This document shows positions 27,188-36,069 of a stretch of DNA of 64,000 nt, one piece after another. The stretch is from Dyella sp. EPa41. GTDB lineage: Bacteria > Pseudomonadota > Gammaproteobacteria > Xanthomonadales > Rhodanobacteraceae. The stretch covers positions 19,546-83,545 of the forward strand of contig NZ_BCPR01000012.1 in NCBI RefSeq assembly GCF_016586165.1. The letters run 5' to 3'. The position numbers and the translations under genes were made by a program. The notes below the pieces were generated by a model, which searched no databases, was not told the origin of the DNA, and worked only from the letters and a program-made list of their open reading frames with translations. Within the stretch, counting starts at the first letter, position 1, and every line of letters starts with the position of its first letter.

Positions 27188-27964
27188 TCAGTCGTCGTCG
27201 CGATCGCGCGGCACGCTCACCTTGCCCTGCACGCCGGAGTGGCTCACGTCGCCACTGCCCTTCGCGCCCACGGTGAAGTCGCCACGCACGTCGCGTACCC
27301 GCACGTCGCCCGAGCCGACGGTGTCGATGCGCACGCTGCCGCTCACGTCGCGGATGGCGACGTCGCCCGAGCCGATGCTGCCCACGCGCGATTCGCCGCG
27401 AACGCCGTCGACCTTGACGTCGCCCGAACCGATCGAGCCGATGTCGAGGCTGCCCACGTCATGCACGTCCACGTCGCCCGAGCCGATGCTGGCGCTGAAG
27501 GGACCGGCGATCTTGTTGACGTGCAGGTCGCCCGAACCCACCTGGGAGGACAACTTCTGCAAGCCGGTTACCCAGGCATCGCCGGAACCGACGTTCAGCA
27601 CAACCGGAATCTGCGCCGGCACCTGCATGTTGAGCTCGAGGTTGGTGTAGCTGCTCTTGAACAGGCTGATCGTCATGCGGCCGTGGTTGCCCGCCTCCAC
27701 GATCAGGCGATCGCCTTCGCGGCGCTGCGTGACCACCAGGTCCTCCAGCAGCTTCGGATCAGACGCGCAGGCGCGCCCGGTGACCGAACCACCCGTACCG
27801 CCGCCATTGCCGTTCAGATGCAGGTCGTGGCTGTGCAGGTCCACCTGCACCTCGCGAACGCCGGCCAGATCGAGGGTGAGGTTGCGCGGCGCCTCGTACT
27901 TGCACTCGTCAGCGTGCGAAGCCAGGGGGGCGAGAAGCAGTGCGGCAAGAAGAAGGCGACGCAT
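27188..27964 (-). CDS. Exported DUF2807/DUF4097-like beta-helix protein with GSGDV repeats
   Basis: The 258-aa protein has a signal peptide (MRRLLLAALLLAPLASHA). It has a single early cysteine pair (DEC..., GRACAS) and a repetitive C-terminal half. There, GSGD[V/L/A] occurs seven times at about 18-20 residue intervals (VGSGDAWV, VGSGDLHV, IGSGDVDV and so on), as expected for a short parallel beta-helix. Relatives are annotated as putative auto-transporter adhesin head or DUF4097 proteins. The precise function is unknown; the location should be periplasm or surface. It is convergent with the permease gene (7 bp between stops). The C-terminus is acidic/basic (VPRDRDDD). Confidence 0.82.
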   Translation of the reverse strand: MRRLLLAALLLAPLASHADECKYEAPRNLTLDLAGVREVQVDLHSHDLHLNGNGGGTGGSVTGRACASDPKLLEDLVVTQRREGDRLIVEAGNHGRMTISLFKSSYTNLELNMQVPAQIPVVLNVGSGDAWVTGLQKLSSQVGSGDLHVNKIAGPFSASIGSGDVDVHDVGSLDIGSIGSGDVKVDGVRGESRVGSIGSGDVAIRDVSGSVRIDTVGSGDVRVRDVRGDFTVGAKGSGDVSHSGVQGKVSVPRDRDDD

Positions 27965-28089
27965 GGGTAACTCCTGATTGACCAGACAGGCTTGAGATGT
28001 CGCGCGCACCCAAAAGGTTTAGAGCCCCGGTCAACGCGGGATGGCACGGCACGTTTGAGGCTCGACCCACATCGTGGAGATGGATCGAC

Positions 28090-28638
28090 ATGCAACGCAA
28101 GACCCTGCTCACCTCCGCCCTCGTCCTGCTGATCGTTGCAGGCGGCGGCTATGCCATCGCCCAGGACGCCGCCCCCAAGGGCGCGCCGGCGCCCACCGCC
28201 AAGGCCATGCCGGCGCCCCCGCGTGGGCCGCAGATGGCACACGGCGACATGCCGGGCTTCATGGGTGATGGCCCGGGTGCCGGTCGCCAGGGCTTTGGTG
28301 GTCCCGGCTTCGAGGGCCCGGGTTCCGCGGTGATCGATGACCTGCAGGCACTCGAGCGCCTGTACCGCGAGAGCGGCCGCGGCAAGGACCTGCAGGCGCT
28401 GTACAACGACGTGCTGACCAAAACGCAGGATCCGCGCGTGCGCACCTACGTCTACCACCACCTGGCCCGCCTCCAGTCGGCGCCGGCCAATGCGGAGCAG
28501 GCCATCGCCACGCTGCGCAAGAGCCTGGACGAGAACCTCGCCAACGAAGCCAGGCAGCGCGCGGATTTTGAAAAGATGCGCAGCGAATGGGAACAGCGGC
28601 GCAACGCGATGAAGCCGGCGCCGACCGCACAACCATAA
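28090..28638 (+). CDS. Small exported protein of unknown function
   Basis: The 182-aa protein has a signal sequence (MQRKTLLTSALVLLIVAGGG). A low-complexity Pro/Ala/Gly region (residues 25-75, with MPAPPRGPQMAHG and GPGAGRQGFGGPGFEG) follows, then a helical C-terminal half (DDLQALERLYRESGRGKDLQ, VRTYVYHHLARLQSAP). The helical part looks like a TPR-type repeat. I do not recognise the family. It is divergent from the GSGDV protein, with 125 bp between them, and ends in a strong terminator, so it is a stand-alone transcript. Confidence 0.78.
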   Translation: MQRKTLLTSALVLLIVAGGGYAIAQDAAPKGAPAPTAKAMPAPPRGPQMAHGDMPGFMGDGPGAGRQGFGGPGFEGPGSAVIDDLQALERLYRESGRGKDLQALYNDVLTKTQDPRVRTYVYHHLARLQSAPANAEQAIATLRKSLDENLANEARQRADFEKMRSEWEQRRNAMKPAPTAQP

Positions 28639-28682
28639 CCACAAGAACAATCGACGCGACCGACACGGGAGCGTCCACGGCT

Positions 28683-28722
28683 GAGGCACGGGGACCCCAG
28701 AACCCGTGCCTCCTTTTTTTTC
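28683..28722 (+). terminator. Intrinsic terminator after the small exported protein
   Basis: A perfect 10-bp stem GAGGCACGGG / CCCGTGCCTC with a 10-nt loop is followed by nine T residues, ending at the mazG stop codon of the opposite strand. Confidence 0.92.
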
Positions 28723-29535
28723 AGACGGCCGGCTTGTCCGTGCGCTTGGCCTCGCGCCACAGCGCTTCCTGCTCCACCAGATCACGCTCCGGCAGCGGCC
28801 GGCCCTCCTCGCGCGCCAGCTGTTCCATCTGGCGGAAGCGTCGCTCGAACTTGGCATTGGCATGGCGGAAGGCCTGCGAAAAATCCACGCCGGCGTGCCG
28901 CGCGAGGTTTGCCACCACGAACAGCACGTCGCCGATTTCATCCTGCAGCCGCTGCTTGTCACGGCCCTGGGCAAACTCCGTGCGCACTTCTTCGACTTCC
29001 TCCAGCAGCTTGTCGAGCACGGGCTGTTCATCCGGCCAGTCGAAGCCGACCTTGGCCGCACGCTCCTGCAACTTCAGTGCGCGTTTCCACTCGGGCAAGC
29101 CACGCGAAATACCGGCGAGCGCGCTGTCGTCGTGCTGCTCGCCCTTGGCCGCGCGCTCGGCGCTCTTGATGTCGTCCCAGGCCTGCTTCTGCGCATCGAG
29201 ATCTTCGTAGCTCTCGTTGCCGAACACATGCGGATGGCGGCGCACCATCTTGTCGCTGATGGCATGGGCGACATCAGCGAATTCAAACAGCCCGACCTCT
29301 TTCGCCATCTGCGCGTGGAACACCACCTGCAGCAGCAGGTCGCCCAGTTCGTCGCGCAAATCGTGCCAATCCTTGCGATCGATGGCGTCGGCGACCTCGT
29401 AGGCCTCCTCGATGGTGTAAGGCGCGATGGTGGAAAAATCCTGCTGCAGATCCCACGGACAGCCGCCTTGGGGGTCGCGCAGGCGCGCCATGATGACGAG
29501 CAGGTCATCCAGGCTGTGGCGAACGGCCTCGGTCA

Positions 29536-29536
<1 letters not shown>
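28721..29536 (-). CDS. mazG: Nucleoside triphosphate pyrophosphohydrolase MazG
   Basis: MazG hydrolyses (d)NTPs to NMP and pyrophosphate, cleaning the pool and tempering the stringent response. The 271-aa protein has two MazG domains. The first shows GGCPWDLQQDFSTIAPYTIEEAYEV and LRDELGDLLLQVVFHAQMA. The second shows KVGFDWPDEQPVLDKLLEE and QDEIGDVLFVVANLARH, both with the ExxE...ExxD metal pattern. The start (29536) overlaps the cysQ stop by one base (TGATG). It is the last gene of the gspN-hisN-nudE-cysQ-mazG run. Confidence 0.96.
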
Positions 29537-30356
<820 letters not shown>

Positions 30357-30360
<4 letters not shown>

Positions 30361-30914
30361 GTCGGGGAAAACCGGCCGGCGAGGTACTCGCGGGCCATGA
30401 AGAGGGCGGCGATCGAACGGCCTTCGGTGACGTCTTCGCGTGCGATCAGGAGATGCAGGTCGGCGAGCTTCCACGGAACCACTTCCAGTTCCTCGGGTTC
30501 GTCGCCCTGCAGGCGTTCGGGATAGAGGTCCTGCGCCAGCACGACATGCGCCATGTGCGTCATGTACGAGGGCGACAGCGACAGGTTGTGCAGGATCTTC
30601 AGCTTGCGCGCGCCATAGCCGATCTCTTCCTTGAGCTCGCGATCGGCGCCCTGCTCCACCGTTTCATCGCGATCGAGCCGGCCCTTGGGCAGGCTGAGTT
30701 CATAGCGGCCGACGCCCGCGCCGTACTCGTGCACCAGCAGCACCGTTTCGTCATCGAGCATCGGCACGATGATGACGGCGCCCAGGCCGCTGCCCTTCAG
30801 CCGCTCGTAGACGCGGCGTTCGCCGTTGGAGAATTCCAGGTCGAGCTGCTCGACGCGCAGGAAACTGCTGTCGTGCACGTCGCGTGTCGCATGGATGATG
30901 GGTGGCTTGCGCAT
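30357..30914 (-). CDS. nudE: ADP compounds hydrolase NudE
   Basis: The 185-aa Nudix hydrolase is likely to act on ADP-ribose, NADH and Ap3A. The Nudix box reads PKGRLDRDETVEQGADRELKEEIGY, visible as G-R-L-D-R-D-E...RELKEEIG, preceded by VHEYGAGVGRYELSLPKG. The ATG at 30914 gives MRKPPIIHATRDVHDSSFLRV, close to other NudE N-termini; the longer in-frame extension is a shadow of the membrane-protein and hisN genes. It is coupled to cysQ. Confidence 0.93.
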
Positions 30915-30928
30915 GGGTCGATTGTAGC

Positions 30929-31288
30929 TCAGCGTCCCGGCATCACCGGCGGCGACTGGCGACCGCGCCCGGCCGCCACCGCCCAGACCAGGAGGCCGAA
31001 CACGATGCCCTGGGCCACGCTCGTGGCCATGCCGAAGACGGCGGCATGGCGGGCCAGCTCCATGGTGGTCTGCTCGTGCGCCTGCACTGCGGCGGGGAAA
31101 TAGGCAAAGTGGTACCAGCCGGAGGCCAGCAGCACCACTATTTCGATGATGCTGGCGAGCAGGAGCAACAGCGCCGAATCCGGCATTTTTCGCCAGAACA
31201 CCCCAGCCACCACCACGCCGATGACGGCCGCCGCCATCGGCGGCGCGTTGGCCAGCAGCCCGTACAGCATCTGCATGGATGCATCCAT
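30929..31288 (-). CDS. Small membrane protein of unknown function
   Basis: The 119-aa protein has about four hydrophobic helices (PPMAAAVIGVVVAGVFW, ALLLLLASIIEIVVLLASGW, AVFGMATSVAQGIVFGLLVW). A histidine/tyrosine-bearing loop (YHFAYFPAAVQAHEQTTMEL) lies between them. It has a good AGGAGAGG ribosome site. It sits between hisN and nudE with gaps of 15 and 14 bp, so it belongs to the same transcript. I do not recognise the family. Confidence 0.75.
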   Translation of the reverse strand: MDASMQMLYGLLANAPPMAAAVIGVVVAGVFWRKMPDSALLLLLASIIEIVVLLASGWYHFAYFPAAVQAHEQTTMELARHAAVFGMATSVAQGIVFGLLVWAVAAGRGRQSPPVMPGR

Positions 31289-31303
31289 TCCAGACCTCTC
31301 CTC

Positions 31304-32086
31304 TCAGCGTGCCTCGTGAAGGCGCTTCCATACGGCGGCGTGGATCGCAGGCGTGCCGGCGAGCACGCTGCGCGAATCCAGGCCAAGCGGTTGGCCGTCC
31401 AAATCGGTGAACACCCCGCCCGCTTCGCGCACGATCACCGCTAGTGCGGCGACATCGAGAATGTTCACGTCCGACTCCAGCACCAGGTCCAGGCTGCCGC
31501 GTGCCAGCAGGTGGTAGTGGCAGAAATCGCCGTAGCCACGAAGGCGATTGGTATCCCGTATCAGGGCGCCCAGCTCGGCCCAGCGGGCATCGGCGGTAAG
31601 CGACTTCACGTTGCCGATGGACAGCGATGCCTGCGCCAGCGTCGCCGTCGGCGCGACGCGCACCTGCTCGCCTTCGAACCAGCAGCCGCCACCGGCGCTG
31701 GCCCACATGGTCTCGCCATAGATCGGCGCGCTGGAAACGCCCAGCACCAGCTCGCCGCGATGCATCAGGGCGATCTGCGTGGAGAAGAACGGCGTGCGAC
31801 GCACGAAGCTCTTGGTGCCGTCGAGCGGGTCCACCAGCCACAACAGCTCGGGGTTACCCTCGTCGCGCCCGAATTCCTCCCCGTAGATCGAGGCCTGCGG
31901 CAAGGCCTGTTGCAGCACCTTGCGGATGGCCATTTCCGCCTCGCGATCGGCAACGGTGACGGGCGTGTCGTCGCTCTTGAGCTCGACGTCCACGCCGCGA
32001 CGCCAGTAGTGCCGCAATACCTCGGCAGCGGCCTGCGCGGCTTCGCGCGCCGCGGCAAGCGCGTGTGGCAGGTTCGGTTCAGCCAT
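31304..32086 (-). CDS. hisN: Inositol monophosphatase-family phosphatase, probable histidinol-phosphatase
   Basis: The 260-aa protein has all IMPase metal motifs: TPVTVADREAEMAIR, GEEFG, WLVDPLDGTKSFVRRTPFFS and NILDVAALAVIVREAGGVFTD (D-x-A-A). The FVRRTPFFSTQIAL sequence is characteristic of HisN-type histidinol-phosphatases rather than SuhB. The activity is inferred from that similarity. It overlaps gspN by 8 bp. It is a paralogue of cysQ in the same operon, probably an old duplication. Confidence 0.85.
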   Translation of the reverse strand: MAEPNLPHALAAAREAAQAAAEVLRHYWRRGVDVELKSDDTPVTVADREAEMAIRKVLQQALPQASIYGEEFGRDEGNPELLWLVDPLDGTKSFVRRTPFFSTQIALMHRGELVLGVSSAPIYGETMWASAGGGCWFEGEQVRVAPTATLAQASLSIGNVKSLTADARWAELGALIRDTNRLRGYGDFCHYHLLARGSLDLVLESDVNILDVAALAVIVREAGGVFTDLDGQPLGLDSRSVLAGTPAIHAAVWKRLHEAR

Positions 32087-32870
32087 GATTTTCCCCGGAC
32101 ATGGTGGCCGCGAGGCCACCGGTGTAATGGATGTGCGTGACGCCATCGGCATCGACCGGGCCGAAGGCGGCTAGCCAGCGAGTCAAGGCGGGCATCGGTT
32201 CGCGCGGCGCCGCCGCGGCATGGAAGCGCCAGGCCAGCGGGCTGAGTTGCAACGCGCCGTCGATGCGCAGTGGACCACTGCCGACATCATAAAGATGACC
32301 ATCGACCACGCCACTGCTGCCGTGCAAGGCCAATCGCAAGGTGCCCAGCGGCACATCGCCCTGGCGAGGCGTGCGCAACGATGCCGCCTGCCACTCCAGG
32401 TGCGCATCGAGTACGAGTGGCCACCCGCCCTGCAACTGTGCCTTGGATGCCTCGGCCACGAGGATTCCGCGCGGTTTTCCGCCGGGAAGCGTCAGGTGTG
32501 CGTTCAACAGGTCGAGATCAACGCGCATATGGACGTCCGTCCACGTTGCCTCGGTGGCGCTGCGGCCGCGCATGCGACCATGAAACTGCAGGCGCGGCCC
32601 CTGCAGGTCGACCAGGCACTCGGGGTCGCCCAGCAGCAAGGCGCTTCGCGACAGCTGCCAGTCCAGCCGTCCCAGATCCTCGCCCCTGGCCGACACGACG
32701 TGGCCCGCATGACCATCCCAGAGCAGGCCGCCCACCTGTTCCAACTGGATGCCGCCGAGGCGACCCGCCAACAGCGGCAGCACCCAGCGCGCGGGCAGGA
32801 ACCACGCGAGGGCAACGCCGATGAGCAGCAGGCCAAGCAGGCCGGCCAGTGCGATACGCCAATGCTTCAA
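32079..32870 (-). CDS. gspN: Type II secretion system protein N
   Basis: The 263-aa bitopic inner-membrane protein has a single N-terminal helix (IALAGLLGLLLIGVALAWFL). The periplasmic GspN domain begins with ARWVLPLLAGRLGGIQLEQV and GLLWDGHAGHV. GspN is an accessory component of the type II secretion apparatus. Other gsp genes are not in this window, so it is detached from the main cluster. It is the first gene of the minus-strand operon, and a 19-bp palindrome lies directly upstream. Confidence 0.87.
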   Translation of the reverse strand: MKHWRIALAGLLGLLLIGVALAWFLPARWVLPLLAGRLGGIQLEQVGGLLWDGHAGHVVSARGEDLGRLDWQLSRSALLLGDPECLVDLQGPRLQFHGRMRGRSATEATWTDVHMRVDLDLLNAHLTLPGGKPRGILVAEASKAQLQGGWPLVLDAHLEWQAASLRTPRQGDVPLGTLRLALHGSSGVVDGHLYDVGSGPLRIDGALQLSPLAWRFHAAAAPREPMPALTRWLAAFGPVDADGVTHIHYTGGLAATMSGENHG

Positions 32871-32871
32871 A

Positions 32872-32890
32872 CCAATTCCCAGGGATTTGG
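32872..32890. promoter_or_regulatory. 19-bp palindrome between gspN and bioA
   Basis: CCAATTCCC-A-GGGATTTGG is a near-perfect inverted repeat (one mismatch). It lies in the 61-bp divergent spacer, 2 bp from the gspN start and 41 bp from bioA. It does not resemble the BirA operator (TTGTAAACC type). It could be a repressor site for either gene. Confidence 0.45.
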
Positions 32891-32931
32891 AAGACTTGAG
32901 CGGGCATGCTCGAAACCCCGATCATAGCCGG

Positions 32932-34293
32932 ATGAACACCCTTCCCGCTGCCGACGCGCTGGTGCGTCGAGACCTGAGCCGCCTGTGGCACCCTTGCACG
33001 CAGATGCACGATCACCAGACGGTGCCCATGGTGCCTATCGCGCGCGGCGAAGGCGCATGGCTGGTCGGCACCGACGGCCGGCGCTATCTCGATGGCATCA
33101 GTTCGTGGTGGACGAACCTGTTCGGGCATGCCAATCCGCGTATCGCTGCGGCGCTGGCCGAGCAGGCGCGCACGCTGGAACACGTGATTTTCGCCGGCTT
33201 TACCCATGAACCCGCGGTGGCGCTCGCCGAGGAACTGGTGCGCGTGACGCCGCCCGGGCTCGAACGCGTGTTCTATGCCGACAATGGTTCGGCGGCAATC
33301 GAAGTGGCGCTCAAGATGAGCTTCCACTACTGGCTCAACCAGGGCCACGGCGAGAAGACGCGCTTCATCGCGCTCACCGGCAGTTACCACGGCGAAACGC
33401 TGGGCGCCTTGTCGGTCAGCGACGTGGCGCTGTACCGCAAGACATACGCGCCGCTGCTGCTCACGCCCATCCTTGCGCCTTCGCCCGACGCCTACGAAGC
33501 AGAGCCCGGCGAAAGCGCAGCCGCGGTCGCACAACGGCGACTCGGCCAATTGCGCGTCCTGCTTGAGCGGCACGCCCACGAAGTTTGCGCTGTGATCGTG
33601 GAACCGCTGGTCCAATGCGCCGGCGGCATGCGCATGTACCACCCGGATTACCTGGCCGGGCTGCGCGCACTGTGCGACGAGTTCGCCGTGCACTTCATCG
33701 CCGACGAAATCGCAGTCGGCTTCGGCCGCACCGGCACCTTGTTCGCATGCGAACAGGCCGGCGTATCGCCCGACTTCATGTGCCTGTCCAAGGGACTCAC
33801 CGGCGGCTTCCTGCCGCTGTCGGCGGTGCTCACCACCACGCAGGTGTATGACGCTTTCTACGCGGAGTACAGCGCGGGCAAGGCCTTCCTGCATTCGCAC
33901 AGCTACACCGGCAACCCGCTCGCCTGCCGCGTGGCGCTCGAAACGCTCGCGATCTTCCGCGACGAACCCGTGCTCGAACGCAATCGCGAACTGGCGGCAC
34001 ACCTGGCACGGCGGCTCGATGCGCTACGCGACCACCCGCATGTGGCCGACGTGCGCCAGACCGGCATGATCGCCGCCGTCGAACTGGTAGCGGACAAGCA
34101 TCGCCGCACGCCCTTCCCCGCCAGCGACCGGCGCGGCCTGCGGGTCTATCTGCACGGGCTCACCCAGGGCGCGTTGCTGCGCCCCCTGGGTGACGTCATC
34201 TACTTCATGCCGCCCTACGTGATCACCACGCAGGAGATCGACCGGCTCGTGGACACCGCCATCGAAGGTATCGGGCGGGCCATCGCCGGCTGA
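32932..34293 (+). CDS. bioA: Adenosylmethionine-8-amino-7-oxononanoate aminotransferase
   Basis: BioA converts KAPA to DAPA with S-adenosylmethionine as amino donor, in biotin synthesis. The 453-aa class III aminotransferase has LWHPCTQMHDHQTVPMVPI and GSYHGETLGALSVSD. The PLP-lysine lies in CLSKGLTGGFLPLSAVLTT, and HSHSYTGNPLACRVALETLA follows. Length is normal. The start at 32932 begins MNTLPAADALVRRDLSRLW. It is monocistronic here, away from bioBFCD, and divergent from gspN. Confidence 0.96.
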   Translation: MNTLPAADALVRRDLSRLWHPCTQMHDHQTVPMVPIARGEGAWLVGTDGRRYLDGISSWWTNLFGHANPRIAAALAEQARTLEHVIFAGFTHEPAVALAEELVRVTPPGLERVFYADNGSAAIEVALKMSFHYWLNQGHGEKTRFIALTGSYHGETLGALSVSDVALYRKTYAPLLLTPILAPSPDAYEAEPGESAAAVAQRRLGQLRVLLERHAHEVCAVIVEPLVQCAGGMRMYHPDYLAGLRALCDEFAVHFIADEIAVGFGRTGTLFACEQAGVSPDFMCLSKGLTGGFLPLSAVLTTTQVYDAFYAEYSAGKAFLHSHSYTGNPLACRVALETLAIFRDEPVLERNRELAAHLARRLDALRDHPHVADVRQTGMIAAVELVADKHRRTPFPASDRRGLRVYLHGLTQGALLRPLGDVIYFMPPYVITTQEIDRLVDTAIEGIGRAIAG

Positions 34294-34300
34294 CAGGCGG

Positions 34301-34651
34301 TCAGTGCCCGCCTTGGATGGTCACGCTCGGGTCGAGCTTCTGCAGCGCCGGGCCCATGGTGGTTTCACCCGTGTTCTGGATGTCCTGGCGGTTGTAGCTG
34401 CGTCCGGGCACCGTCAGGCAGCTGCCGTGCTTGGCCGGAATCATGCTGCCCGTCGTCTGCAGGCAGCTGCGATCGCCGGGCCTTGGCGGGCCCTGCTTGA
34501 CCGCCTGCGAGCCAAGCGGCTGCACCTGGCCCTCCGGCAGCGCCTGCATGCTGTTGCCGGTGGCCGGTGTCGTGCTCTGCGCCATCGCCAGCGGGCTGGC
34601 CGCGAGGGCAACCGCCACGCCGAGAAAAAGTGCCATCGTGGACTTGTTCAT
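34301..34651 (-). CDS. Small exported protein of unknown function
   Basis: The 116-aa protein has a cleavable signal peptide (MNKSTMALFLGVAVALAASPLAMAQ) and a strong GGAGGTGG ribosome site. The mature part is hydrophilic, with two cysteines (RSCLQTTGSM, GSCLTVPGRS) that could form a disulfide, and a C-terminal GPALQKLDPSVTIQGGH. I do not recognise it; similar small periplasmic proteins occur in Xanthomonadales. It is convergent with bioA (7 bp). Confidence 0.75.
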   Translation of the reverse strand: MNKSTMALFLGVAVALAASPLAMAQSTTPATGNSMQALPEGQVQPLGSQAVKQGPPRPGDRSCLQTTGSMIPAKHGSCLTVPGRSYNRQDIQNTGETTMGPALQKLDPSVTIQGGH

Positions 34652-34819
34652 GCTCCACCTCCGGGAATGAGGGACGACTTCATCCTGCGCCTGCCCGACT
34701 CGGCAGGCAAATCCAGGCCCGTCGTGGTCGCCGCGTGTTCAGCTTCCGCCGCACGCGGCGCGTGAGACGGCCCGCCGCTGTCCGTTATGCTTTCGGTTTC
34801 CACCATCATAGAACGCGCC

Positions 34820-35554
34820 ATGCGCACCATTCGCATACACGTCGACCAGCCGCTTGCCGTCGGCCTGGCACTGGCCCTGCCGGCGCAGGCCGGCGAGCAC
34901 GTGGCGCGCGTGCTGCGGCTGGTGGCCGGCGACCCGGTCACGCTGTTCAACGGCGACGGCCACGACTTCCCCGCCGTCATCGAGACCGTCGGCAAGCGTG
35001 AGGTCACGGTGCTGGTGCAGGCCGCCCAGGCGATCGCCAACGAGTCGCCGTTGCCGCTGACGCTCGCCCAGGGCGTGGCTCGTGGCGAGAAGATGGACCT
35101 GATCGTGCAGAAGGCGACGGAACTGGGAGTCGCCCGCATCGTCCCGCTGCTGACTGAACGCTCCGAAGTGAAACTCGACGCAGCGCGTGCGGAAAAGCGC
35201 CTCGCCCACTGGCGCGCCGTGGTCGCCAGTGCCTGTGAGCAAAGCGGACGCGCCTGCGTGCCCGAAGTGAGCCCCGCGCTTCCGCTGGAAGCCTGGCTGA
35301 AGGGATTGGCGGATGACGGCGCCTTGCGCCTCGCTTTGCTGCCCGAAGGCGATCAGCGGGCCAGCCAACTGCGTTTCACGTCCGCGGGTGGCCTGCTGGT
35401 CGTGGGACCCGAGGGCGGCCTGGGCCAGCGCGACACGGCGGCCCTGGCCGACGCGGGCTTCATGGGGCTCAAGCTGGGGCCGCGCATACTTCGCACGGAA
35501 ACGGCCGGCCTGGCTGCATTGGCAGCCCTGCAGGCACTGCACGGGGATATCTGA
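34820..35554 (+). CDS. rsmE: 16S rRNA (uracil-1498-N3) methyltransferase RsmE
   Basis: RsmE methylates N3 of U1498 in 16S rRNA. The 244-aa SPOUT enzyme has a PUA-like N-terminal part (HVARVLRLVAGDPVTLFNGDG). The knotted SAM-binding C-terminus shows KMDLIVQKATELGVARIVPL, VGPEGGLGQRDTAALADAGF and LGPRILRTETAGLAAL. The ATG at 34820 gives MRTIRIHVDQPLAV. It is single, and ends 38 bp before the convergent chpC stop. Confidence 0.96.
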   Translation: MRTIRIHVDQPLAVGLALALPAQAGEHVARVLRLVAGDPVTLFNGDGHDFPAVIETVGKREVTVLVQAAQAIANESPLPLTLAQGVARGEKMDLIVQKATELGVARIVPLLTERSEVKLDAARAEKRLAHWRAVVASACEQSGRACVPEVSPALPLEAWLKGLADDGALRLALLPEGDQRASQLRFTSAGGLLVVGPEGGLGQRDTAALADAGFMGLKLGPRILRTETAGLAALAALQALHGDI

Positions 35555-35592
35555 AGCCGCGCCGCCCCGATGGAGACGGCGCAGCGGCGTGC

Positions 35593-36069
35593 TCAGCTGG
35601 CGAGATCGAGCAACTCGATCAGCTCGGCCTCGATGCCTTCCAGATCCGGGATGACCGCGATGTCGTCACGTACCAGCACCTGGGCCTTCACGCCCGGCGG
35701 CAGCGGTGCGCCGTCGTGGGTGGGAATGATCAGCTCCGCGTTGAGCGTGGTCAGGCGCGGGAAGCCCTGCGTGACCACGGCCACGAACGGCAGGTCGGCA
35801 TGACCGCCGAGCGCCTTGAGCACCGCCACGCGAACGGCCTGCTCGCTGTCGCCCTCGCCGGCGCCTGCCAACGTGCTGAAGGACAGCAGCGGCACGCGCC
35901 AGCCACGCCAGGCGATACGGCCAAGCAGCCATGCCGGCGCGGCTTCCACCGGTTCGGGCGTGGGCAGGGTGATCACTTCGGCCACGGTCGCGTTGGGCAG
36001 CAGCAGTCGCAGGTTGCCCACCGGCACCAGCACGCAGCGGATTTCACGCGGTAGCGGTAGCTCGCTCAT
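35593..36069 (-). CDS. chpC: CheW-domain protein of the Chp pilus chemosensory system
   Basis: The 158-aa protein is a single CheW-like SH3 pair (RCVLVPVGNLRLLLPNATVAEV, APAWLLGRIAWRGWRVPLLS, TLNAELIIPTHDG). CheW proteins link chemoreceptors to the kinase. As last gene of the operon, it matches ChpC of Pseudomonas aeruginosa. Its start overlaps the chpB stop by four bases. Because PilI already serves as adaptor for PilJ, this second adaptor may connect ChpA to other receptors. Confidence 0.87.
   Translation of the reverse strand: MSELPLPREIRCVLVPVGNLRLLLPNATVAEVITLPTPEPVEAAPAWLLGRIAWRGWRVPLLSFSTLAGAGEGDSEQAVRVAVLKALGGHADLPFVAVVTQGFPRLTTLNAELIIPTHDGAPLPPGVKAQVLVRDDIAVIPDLEGIEAELIELLDLAS

Noticed and set aside
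27188..27600. Short-period DNA repeat array from the GTCGCCCGAGCCGA-like iterations
   Set aside because: The periodicity is explained by the GSGDV codons of the encoded beta-helix protein.
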